Below are positions 44,475 to 50,951 of a DNA stretch of 64,000 nt, in pieces. Source of the DNA: Rhodocytophaga aerolata (GTDB lineage Bacteria > Bacteroidota > Bacteroidia > Cytophagales > 172606-1); contig NZ_JAUKPO010000022.1 of the NCBI RefSeq assembly GCF_030503435.1, positions 61,311 to 125,310 of the forward strand. Reading direction: 5' to 3'. Position 1 is the stretch's first letter; every line of letters starts with the position of its first letter. The notes beneath the pieces were generated by a model. That model ran no database searches, had not been told where the DNA came from, and saw only the letters and a program-made list of their open reading frames with translations. A program made the translations under genes and the position numbers.

Positions 44475-45325
44475 GTAAGAATCCTGCTGCCGCCATCCGG
44501 GCAAAGTTGCTCACGCTCTCAAAAAAAGAAGGGCAGACCTTTCAGTTGGTACTCATTCGGTATTTTCAGGAAAGGTTGTTATTCAGACTATCCCAATCTG
44601 AGTATCAACGCCATTTTTGCCTAAAAGGGGGTGCTTTACTGTATGCCTGGGAAGGACTCAAAAGCCGACCTACCAAAGATGTTGATTTGCTAGGAATAAA
44701 TGTATCAGCTGATGCAGAAACGTTGAAGCAAATATTTGGAAGGCTGGCCGCGATTCCCTATCCAGATGATAGGGTGTTGTTTGAACAGCCCATGGAAACT
44801 GAGCAGATCAATAAAGAAGGTGGCTATCAGGGCATTCGTATTCATCTGGAGGCTAGATTAGAAAGCATTAGGCAACGCATACAAGTAGACATTGGCTTTG
44901 GAGACGCTGTAATTCCCTCACCGATGCTTATTAGCTATCCTACGTTACTGGAAATGGAACCACCTAAGGTGTGGGCCTATTCAGTAGAGTCAGTAATTGC
45001 AGAAAAGTTTGAAGCGATGCTTGATTTAGGGGCTGCTAACAGCCGCATGAAAGATTTTTATGATGTTTATCAGCTCTTGCAAAGAGCAGACTACCAGGAA
45101 GGAATAGTAGCAGCGGCAATTAGGGAAACTTGCCTGCGTAGGGGGACCACTTACCAGGACTCACACAGTTTGTTTACCAAAGCTTTTTCAGAGGATTCTA
45201 GCCGACATAAACAATGGCAGGCTTTCTTGAAAAGAGCAGGGATAAACCAGGTGGTTTCCTTTAAGGAAGTAATGGAAAAGATTACTAAGGCACTCAAGCC
45301 ACACTATGAGGTGCTTAGAAAATAG
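44471..45325 (+). CDS. abiEii: AbiEii nucleotidyltransferase toxin
   Basis: This 284-residue protein of the AbiEii/AbiGii family has the nucleotidyltransferase core as GGALLYAWEGLKSRPTKDVD near residue 55-75, where GG-x-A-L and the T-K-D-x-D motif provide the nucleotide- and metal-binding residues. It later has VESVIAEKFEAMLDLGAANS and RMKDFYDVYQLLQ, conserved in the family's C-terminal helices. Relatives add nucleotides to tRNA acceptor ends or use GTP. Catalytic motifs look intact. Its start codon overlaps the antitoxin stop, so translation is coupled. It is likely a working type IV toxin that keeps the element in the population and may act in phage defence. Confidence 0.92.
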   Translation: MSKNPAAAIRAKLLTLSKKEGQTFQLVLIRYFQERLLFRLSQSEYQRHFCLKGGALLYAWEGLKSRPTKDVDLLGINVSADAETLKQIFGRLAAIPYPDDRVLFEQPMETEQINKEGGYQGIRIHLEARLESIRQRIQVDIGFGDAVIPSPMLISYPTLLEMEPPKVWAYSVESVIAEKFEAMLDLGAANSRMKDFYDVYQLLQRADYQEGIVAAAIRETCLRRGTTYQDSHSLFTKAFSEDSSRHKQWQAFLKRAGINQVVSFKEVMEKITKALKPHYEVLRK

Positions 45326-45460
45326 GAGCGGGTAGAAATAGGAAAGAGATAATAGGTTTGGGCAGTTGCAAGAATAAATACATATGCAATGTTTTGCTAA
45401 GCTCATTATCAATAAGCAGTATTGTCTTTCTTGGGCTATTCATTCTTAGTTTGTACGTAG

Positions 45461-45853
45461 TTATTTAGGAATAGAAAGCATTTTTTCCAATAGATTTACC
45501 TGTTTTTCTAAAATAGCTATCATTCGCTCTTTATCTGTAAGTTGCTTGTCTTTTTCCGTCTGTAGAGACTCCAGGCTTTTAACTTTCTCTTTCAGCAACC
45601 CCACTTCAAAGGTCTGCTGGCTAACCTGCTCTTTTCTAACAAACATCTCGCCTTCTCCCCGAAAAAGCCATTCGGCTGAAAGCTCTGGGAAACGCAGCAG
45701 GATATCCATCAGGGTATCATAGCTGGGCTTGAACTTTTTATGCAGGATACCATAGATTTTCTCAGAGCGCTCATAGCCAAGCTCTTTGGCAAACTGATGC
45801 GTATTGAGCCCTAGGTAATCTAAAAATTCCTGTAACCGGTCTGCAATATCCAT
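45461..45853 (-). CDS. XRE-type regulator with C-terminal coiled coil
   Basis: This 130-residue protein has residues 1-65 as a helix-turn-helix domain of the phage-repressor type (LGLNTHQFAKELGYERSEKI then TLMDILLRFPELSAEWLFRG, a segment seen in Bacteroidota XRE regulators). Residues 85-128 form a heptad-like coiled coil (VGLLKEKVKSLESLQTEKDK), probably for dimerisation. It faces away from the hairpin locus and from the gene block at 46616, with a -7-like TAAATTTG on its strand at 45913-45906 but no convincing -33 element. It may control the element's own genes. Confidence 0.88.
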   Translation of the reverse strand: MDIADRLQEFLDYLGLNTHQFAKELGYERSEKIYGILHKKFKPSYDTLMDILLRFPELSAEWLFRGEGEMFVRKEQVSQQTFEVGLLKEKVKSLESLQTEKDKQLTDKERMIAILEKQVNLLEKMLSIPK

Positions 45854-46179
45854 AAAATGTGATGATTTTTCTAAAGGTAAAAGTAGAAAGAAAGTAAAGG
45901 GATTGCAAATTTATTTGTATTTCTAGGTAATAAGGTACATAATCCCAGCAGAATCTATGGCTATAAAAGTAAGTTTGTCTACCGCTAGCCTATAGATGCG
46001 CATGCGTAGCTACCCTATCCTGAAGGCTACTTTTCTTGCACTACTTGCATCTTAGGTGAGAGAATCCTTTCGCAACACATTCATATAGGAACCATTTTGT
46101 ATAAGAACCCTTTCCTGCATAAGTAAGTAATTCCCCACACGAAAGACTCACTCGATAGAGAGCCTACCGGCAGTAAGGC

Positions 46180-46345
46180 TCCTTGCCCCGCTGCCGCTAC
46201 ACACCCAAGATATGCTTTTCTATCAGGGTATGCAAGGATTCGCCTGGCCGAACGCTTACCAAAGCGTTTCGTCCTTGCATAGCCTGATAGAAAAGCCATG
46301 GTATCCCCTGTGAGGGTGGGTGTAGCAGTGGCAGCGGGGCAAGGA
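46180..46345. other. 166-bp nearly continuous long-hairpin locus
   Basis: The sequence folds into one long stem. The outer arm CCTTGCCCCGCTGCC (46181-46195) pairs with 46330-46344, continued by GCTACAC-ACCC with GGGTGTAGC (2-nt bulge). A middle arm at 46214-46238 pairs with 46272-46296 over 25 bp with one mismatch. An inner CGAACGCTT/AAGCGTTTCG hairpin closes on a 4-nt loop. It lies in a 762-bp gene-free gap. It could be a structured RNA, a single-strand DNA hairpin (origin, transfer or recombination site) or a small non-autonomous mobile element. No flanking target duplication is obvious. Apart from this and the promoter, the gap shows no gene. Confidence 0.8.
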
Positions 46346-46517
46346 AAAAGTTAAAAGCATGAGGGTGGAATGTATGCTTGGTTGTTACTACAAAAAAAAA
46401 TGTAATAAAAATCATTAAAAAATATGAAAATTTAGTAATAAAGACCTAAAGAGGCAATTTTTTGCGTCAATTTATGCTAAAAAATATGAAATAATATGGA
46501 TATTTTATGCAAATATA

Positions 46518-46549
46518 TTTGTATAATTCGAGTGATTTTGCTATCTTTA
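46518..46549 (+). promoter_or_regulatory. Probable Bacteroidota-type promoter
   Basis: TTTG at 46518-46521, a 20-bp spacer and TATCTTTA at 46542-46549 match the -33/-7 pattern of this phylum except for the last base of the -7 box. It lies 67 bp upstream of the gene at 46616. A separate TATATTTG at 46514-46521 has no partner at the right distance. Confidence 0.5.
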
Positions 46550-46615
46550 TATAGATCAACAAAGCACGATAGCTGATATCGTTAATAAACCGCTCAACAA
46601 AACCAAAAAACGAGT

Positions 46616-46882
46616 ATGCACACCTTATCCATCACCGAGGCCCGCCGGCAGCTTTGCCAAACGGTCTCTACCTTTGAAGATGTCACCGCCTATAAAGTAG
46701 AATTTGGTCTATGGGACCAGGCAGAAAAGCCCTATATCCGGTTGTATGTGAATTGCTGTGTAGAAGAGCAAAACCACTTTATTCATGCCGAGGGCACCAC
46801 CCTTGTAGAAGCTATCGGAGAGCTTAGAAACTGGTATGCCAAGCTATCTAAAGAGAAACTCATCCTGCTCTTACACGAGTAA
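46616..46882 (+). CDS. Small protein of unknown function
   Basis: This 88-residue protein starts MHTLSITEARRQLCQTVSTF and has a beta-rich middle (KPYIRLYVNCCVEEQNHFIH) and a helical end (LVEAIGELRNWYAKL). The ribbon-like layout and length would fit a small regulatory or DNA-binding protein, but no family is recognised. It is preceded by a probable promoter and followed by several other small unknown genes on the same strand with clear intergenic spaces of about 95 bp. The codon use is like that of the element. Confidence 0.6.
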   Translation: MHTLSITEARRQLCQTVSTFEDVTAYKVEFGLWDQAEKPYIRLYVNCCVEEQNHFIHAEGTTLVEAIGELRNWYAKLSKEKLILLLHE

Positions 46883-46977
46883 CTGCCGGTAGCCCATGCG
46901 GATAACCCCTAGATAAGAAGTTTCTATCCCTTTCTGTTTCTTTCTTTACTTCTCCCTCCAACCCCTCACCTTTCGTT

Positions 46978-47214
46978 ATGATCTACTCTTTGGCATCGGG
47001 CCTGTATCAAGGCCTTACCGTCTGCTATAGCTACCTATGGGAAAAAGCAGAGATACATTACGATTCCTTTGGGACATTCAATGGCGGTACCCCGGCTATC
47101 CTCGAGATTACTATTGAAGATGTCAAAGCAGGAGATACAAGCATTATGGACTACCTGAGCGGAATGGTCTTAGAAGGCCTAGAGGAGGAAGTAGCAAGGG
47201 TGCTGGAAACGTAA
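46978..47214 (+). CDS. Small acidic protein of unknown function
   Basis: This 78-residue protein is rich in Glu and Asp toward its C-terminus (ILEITIEDVKAGDTSIMDYL, GMVLEGLEEEV). It has no membrane segment and no recognised family. Gly/Tyr-rich beginnings such as YSLASGLYQGLTVCYSYLWE are notable. Its size and acidity would fit an antirestriction-like or accessory protein of a mobile element, but no sequence feature proves it. Neighbours are the two unknown genes at 46616 and 47310. Confidence 0.5.
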   Translation: MIYSLASGLYQGLTVCYSYLWEKAEIHYDSFGTFNGGTPAILEITIEDVKAGDTSIMDYLSGMVLEGLEEEVARVLET

Positions 47215-47309
47215 GGCAGCAAGGGAGAAGCTATTTACCAGGCAACCTTTTGCTGCCAATTATTTGAATAATAACAATCCATTTTGTAAACAAGTAAACC
47301 CTTATACCC

Positions 47310-47990
47310 ATGAACAACAAAGCTAAATCCGAAAAAGAGCAGATGGTCACCGATGGCCAGGAAACGAACCTAGAAGCAACCGGGCAGGCCATAGACCCCT
47401 CACAAGGGCAGACAGTAGCCTCCTCAGAGCAGGCCATAACAGCTGTATCCCGAGAAGATATCCGCTACCTGGAAGGCAGGCCCAAGCAATATAGGGCGGA
47501 TGCCAAAGCCGGGCAATTCACTATCCACGGAACGGATCCGGTAGGGGACACGCTGCGTTTTACTCCTATTGCCTGGCGGTTTTTCGAAGATGACATCCTG
47601 CAGCTAGGGCACAAAAAATGGGTAGAGCTCTTTTTTATCGATGATAAAAACTGTTTGTCTGCTATCCTGTTTCATGGCTATAGCCGCGAAGCGCTGGAAA
47701 AGCTTGCCCAGGATCTGTTCTATGAGGACGTTACCTTATCTGGCGTAGTGCTGCTGGCAAGGTTTATCCAAAAGAAAAACGAGAAAATAAAGCCTGCCGC
47801 CACCTACCATATTGCCAGCTTTGAAATCGAAGAACTGCTTTCAGAAGACCATCGCCGGGAGCTGGAGCGATATGCGGGAAGGCAGAAGATCTACCGGCTG
47901 GAAACTCTTTCAGAAACCTGCCAGCTGCAGGCTTTCTACAACTATTACCTCCCGGAAGATTTTTCATCCACAGCCGGGCAGGTAGCCTAA
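47310..47990 (+). CDS. Protein of unknown function in the element
   Basis: This 226-residue protein has a charged, disordered-looking N-terminus (about 1-50, Gln/Ala/Glu-rich) followed by a folded domain with YRADAKAGQFTIHGTDPVGD, FTPIAWRFFEDDILQLGHKK and WVELFFIDDKNCLSAILFHG. No known family was recognised. The order of Trp-, Phe- and Asp-rich strands suggests an alpha/beta domain. It comes third in a run of small unknown genes between the XRE/hairpin locus and the PD-(D/E)XK gene, on the same strand. Confidence 0.65.
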   Translation: MNNKAKSEKEQMVTDGQETNLEATGQAIDPSQGQTVASSEQAITAVSREDIRYLEGRPKQYRADAKAGQFTIHGTDPVGDTLRFTPIAWRFFEDDILQLGHKKWVELFFIDDKNCLSAILFHGYSREALEKLAQDLFYEDVTLSGVVLLARFIQKKNEKIKPAATYHIASFEIEELLSEDHRRELERYAGRQKIYRLETLSETCQLQAFYNYYLPEDFSSTAGQVA

Positions 47991-48272
47991 AAGGGGCTTT
48001 CCCGATCTATCAAGATAAGGAAAGAGGGCTTGCTCTCTTTCCTTTCTTTCGCCACCCCTTTACCCCGATGGTTGCCTGTTCTTTCGCTCTTTTCGGCCAT
48101 AGGACCTCTTCCGGCTACACTATCTCCTTTACCTGCTGATCTTCTGGCATTATTTTCTAGCGCCACCTTTAAAGGCTGCAGAAGCCAGGTAGACTATTTG
48201 TTTCCCTTTGCAAACGGTTGCCTAGAAAGCTATATAGGTGCCATCACTCATCATCGTGTCATCAATCATGAT

Positions 48273-48340
48273 ATAGTCATCCATCAGTTTATCAGTAACC
48301 TACCTTCTGTCAGTAACCTGCTTCTATCAGTCACCTCTTT
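48273..48340. repeat. 17-bp degenerate tandem repeat before the nuclease-like gene
   Basis: Three clear 17-bp units, TATCAGTAACCTACCTT (48290), CTGTCAGTAACCTGCTT (48307) and CTATCAGTCACCTCTTT (48324), follow one weak unit at 48273 and run up to 3 bp from the ATG of the next gene. Together with 47991-48272 the 352-bp space has no convincing gene; an open frame at 48030-48374 looks like a chance reading of this repeat-rich stretch. Confidence 0.7.
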
Positions 48341-48342
48341 CT

Positions 48343-48942
48343 ATGTATTATCAGATAAAACGTATTTCCAATAGTGATCTCTATATTGCCAAGCACCTGA
48401 TCATGGGCCTGCCTTTCCGCAAAGCGAGCAAGGCCTTTGATTTTGGAACACTGCTGCATCAGGCCTTGCTTGAGCCGCATCTGCTGCAAAGTAGCAGCTA
48501 TGCCCTAAAACATCACAAGCTCCTGCAGCGTTGCCTCTACCGCATCCGGCAGGACCCGGAGTGCATGCACTTGCTGGAAGGCTCAAGGGAGCAGGAAGTG
48601 TATTGGGAGGATTTCTATACCGGGGTAGCCTGTAAAGGCAAACTGGATGTGTTAGGACAAAACCGGGTAGTGGACCTGAAAACCACCAGTGCCCGCAGTG
48701 AAAAAGAGTTCCGCGCATGCATTCTCCGCTATGAGTATGACCGGCAGATGGCTTTCTATGCCGATAGTGTCAAGGCCAGTGAGATCACGCTTATTGGCGT
48801 CTCTAAAACCGTTGACCGCTTGTTTGTTGTCCATACCGATCACCGCAGTGAGCTCATCACGCTGGGTAGAGCCAAGTACCGGTTCATTCTGACTAAAATC
48901 AAGGAGCTGGATCTGTTTGAAAAAATATACCAGAGCAGGTAG
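48343..48942 (+). CDS. PD-(D/E)XK nuclease-like protein (RecE/DUF3799-type)
   Basis: This 199-residue protein opens with ISNSDLYIAKHLIMGLPFRK and FDFGTLLHQALLEP, a motif of RecE/exonuclease VIII-like and Cas4-like nuclease folds. GVACKGKLDVLGQNRVVDLK at about residue 100-115 contains the G-x-x-D...(D)LK core that forms the PD-(D/E)XK active site (Asp, then D-x-K). The rest includes YDRQMAFYADSV, typical of the family. It is predicted to bind or cut DNA in recombination or transfer. It is probably a single-domain homologue, smaller than RecE. The ATG at 48343 lies at the end of the 17-bp repeats. Confidence 0.85.
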   Translation: MYYQIKRISNSDLYIAKHLIMGLPFRKASKAFDFGTLLHQALLEPHLLQSSSYALKHHKLLQRCLYRIRQDPECMHLLEGSREQEVYWEDFYTGVACKGKLDVLGQNRVVDLKTTSARSEKEFRACILRYEYDRQMAFYADSVKASEITLIGVSKTVDRLFVVHTDHRSELITLGRAKYRFILTKIKELDLFEKIYQSR

Positions 48943-49172
48943 AGGTAGAAACTGCCTGCCAGAAAGGCTTCCCTCAAGTGCTCTTCTGCTAGCGGCATGT
49001 GGGCTGTTAGCGCAACCTTTGCCCGCCATATACTCTTCTACAAGAATAGTTCTCCCATCGCGGAAAACCTCTTTTTCAGGCCGTGCAGGTAATCAAGCTT
49101 GCGTCAATAACCCCATCAAGCCATGCAATACCATACGTCTATGAAAAACTATCTAGTCATACACCTATCTAT

Positions 49173-49682
49173 ATGAAAAAACATCAATCTATGAAAGAGC
49201 ATTCATCTATGCGAAACCCTTATCAACGCAAGTCTTCCACCCACGGCATTGCCGAAATTGAGCTCGTTTACCGTTGTCAGGGACCTAAACGTTCCCGGCG
49301 TAAAATCACCTGCGCGCAGGATGCTTACCTGGTGCTGCGTCCTTTCTGGCCGAAAGATACCATCTGCCTCTATGAACAGTTTCGCATCCTGCTGCTGGAT
49401 CGGGCAAACTACGTGTTAGGTGTTGCGCTCCTCTCCAGCGGAGGCATAGCCGGCAGTGTGATGGATCCAAAGCTTGTTTTTGTCACTGCCCTCAAAGCCA
49501 AAGCCTCCTCGCTGATCCTGGCCCACAATCACCCAAGCGGCAATAACAAGCCAAGCCGGATAGACTTTACCATCACCCGGCAGCTCAAAGAGGCTGGAAC
49601 CCTGCTTGAGCTGCCTATCCTGGATCACCTGATTCTTACCACAGATGGCTATTACTCTATGGCCGATCAAGGGGTGCTGTGA
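49173..49682 (+). CDS. RadC-like JAMM/JAB domain protein
   Basis: This 169-residue protein has a JAMM metal site visible as LILAHNHPSGNNKPSRID near residue 115, where His-x-His-P-S-G...S-x-x-D binds zinc. FRILLLDRANYVLGVALLSS precedes it and LEAGTLLELPILDHLILT-type sequence follows, all typical of RadC homologues on Bacteroidota mobile elements. The family's function is uncertain, and it is not proven to repair DNA. The N-terminus is repetitive: three in-frame 18-bp-like units give MKKHQS, MKEHSS and MRNPYQ, so ATG 49173, 49191 and 49209 are all possible starts. The first is chosen here. Confidence 0.88.
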   Translation: MKKHQSMKEHSSMRNPYQRKSSTHGIAEIELVYRCQGPKRSRRKITCAQDAYLVLRPFWPKDTICLYEQFRILLLDRANYVLGVALLSSGGIAGSVMDPKLVFVTALKAKASSLILAHNHPSGNNKPSRIDFTITRQLKEAGTLLELPILDHLILTTDGYYSMADQGVL

Positions 49683-49885
49683 CCAGGGAAAGGACATCTT
49701 ACCCCTATGGGCAGCCCGGATAGCTAGAAGGCAATAAAAAAAATGAAAAAATAATTTTTGATGGGCTTTGCTTTCTTTTCACTAGAAGAGAAGAAAAAAG
49801 ATAAAAAAGGCTTCTATAAATAAAGTGATTACCAGGTAAATTTTATTGGAAAAATTATATTTGATACTCTAGCCATTAACACCGT

Positions 49886-49916
49886 TTTGTTTTACTGAAA
49901 TAACACTTTATATTTG
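49886..49916 (+). promoter_or_regulatory. Promoter of the conjugation operon
   Basis: TTTG at 49886-49889, a 19-bp spacer and TATATTTG at 49909-49916 match the Bacteroidota -33/-7 consensus closely. It lies 83 bp upstream of the first small gene of the conjugation block. The 316-bp gap 49683-49998 holds no gene; a poly-A/T-rich stretch after the RadC-like gene may be its weak terminator. Confidence 0.7.
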
Positions 49917-49998
49917 TAAATATAAGCAAATAATTCATTTATGGCTTATTGAAGAAGAGGTGATAGATAAGTAAGGTGATTGATTAAATAGTAATAAA

Positions 49999-50301
49999 AT
50001 GCAATTTATGTATCTGCTTCTTTGCCTAGCTTTGCTTCTCTGTTGCCTCACGAGATGGCTGCTGCTTGGATACAGGTATCAGCGCGCAAAGAAAAGAGGG
50101 GAAGCCATCTCGCCGATTATTTATAAAACCTATCACCTGCCAAGGCAAGTAGGGCAAGAGCAAGTGGGACAAGAGCTAGTTGCAGCGCCTGTAGCCGCCC
50201 CTGCCCCGGTTGCGCACACCAACACGCAGCATCCGGTGCCGGAAGGGCCTGCCCCTGCAGAAAGCCGACCCCTAACGGCTGTTCTTAACTTTGACGCCTA
50301 G
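49999..50301 (+). CDS. Small membrane protein at the head of the conjugation operon
   Basis: This 100-residue protein has an N-terminal hydrophobic segment (about residues 4-24, YLLLCLALLLCCLTRWLLL), followed by a hydrophilic, Pro/Ala-rich tail with QVGQEQVGQELVAAPVAAPA. It is not a recognised Tra protein. The start of the transcription unit is just upstream, so it may be a lead gene for transfer or an assembly factor. Its role is unknown. Confidence 0.6.
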   Translation: MQFMYLLLCLALLLCCLTRWLLLGYRYQRAKKRGEAISPIIYKTYHLPRQVGQEQVGQELVAAPVAAPAPVAHTNTQHPVPEGPAPAESRPLTAVLNFDA

Positions 50302-50376
50302 GGCTTGATTCTACAGGGCTGGCATTAAGTGTTTTTAGAAAACAGTTTATTCCTAATCGTTTATACCATTCATTGT

Positions 50377-50634
50377 ATGCCTATCAGATCACTGTTCCTG
50401 CAAGCCACCACTGGGGCTTTGCAAAATTTTTCAGGCTTTGTCATCTTAGCCATCAACATCATCTTCATCATCGTGCTGGCCATCGGCCTGATTAACACTG
50501 TGCGAAAGTTCATTACCAATGACCCAGGGGCCATGGGAAGCCTGGGTCAGCTGATTGTGGGCGTGATCGTCTTTTTGGCATTCACCATTTTCAAAGAAGA
50601 CCTGCAAGGCATCTTTGGCACCTTCGCCGGATAA
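50377..50634 (+). CDS. traE: TraE-like (VirB2-type) conjugation protein
   Basis: This 85-residue protein has two hydrophobic segments (about residues 16-40 and 56-75), with LINTVRKFITNDPGAMGSLG between and FAG at the end. Position and layout match Bacteroides conjugative-element TraE (DUF4134 group), which is the small pilin-like membrane subunit equivalent to VirB2. The ATG at 50377 is preferred; an upstream GTG at 50329 would add 16 residues. The next genes are TraF- and TraG-like, as in the standard order. Confidence 0.75.
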   Translation: MPIRSLFLQATTGALQNFSGFVILAINIIFIIVLAIGLINTVRKFITNDPGAMGSLGQLIVGVIVFLAFTIFKEDLQGIFGTFAG

Positions 50635-50645
50635 CTACTCAGCCG

Positions 50646-50951
50646 ATGAAAACCTACAAATCCCTTGAGCGCAAAAGCCTTATTCTGGGAATGCCCCTGA
50701 CAGATCTGCTGCTGCTGCTATCTCTGCTCATTGCCTTGGTGCTGCTTGGCAGCATCGGCAGCCTTTTCTTTCCCGTATCCAGGTACTATTACCTTGCTAC
50801 GGTAGCCATTATTGCCGGACTCTATCTGCTGATGAAGTTCATCAACCGCAAGGGGCACCCTCATTTCCTTTTTGCTGCCCTCTCTTTTCATTTCAGGCAG
50901 CCACATGTCATTCACCCCTATACCTCTAATACCTATGTCACATCCAGGTAA
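50646..50951 (+). CDS. traF: TraF-like (VirB3-type) conjugation protein
   Basis: This 101-residue protein begins MKTYKSLERKSLILGMPLTD and has two adjacent hydrophobic segments (about 18-38 and 44-66). This matches the TraF/DUF4133 layout of Bacteroides conjugative elements, counterpart of VirB3 in type IV secretion. It sits between the TraE-like gene and the large ATPase gene, the conserved position, and overlaps the latter by about 17 bp. Confidence 0.75.
   Translation: MKTYKSLERKSLILGMPLTDLLLLLSLLIALVLLGSIGSLFFPVSRYYYLATVAIIAGLYLLMKFINRKGHPHFLFAALSFHFRQPHVIHPYTSNTYVTSR

Noticed and set aside
46081..46299. Open frame on the minus strand across the hairpin
   Set aside because: It runs over one arm of the long hairpin and its peptide is Arg/Gly-rich without any recognised pattern; the structure explains the sequence better.
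48030..48374. Open frame of 114 codons before the nuclease-like gene
   Set aside because: Composition is Ser/Leu/Pro-rich and includes the 17-bp repeats read as protein; it overlaps the start of the well-supported gene at 48343 and has no family features.
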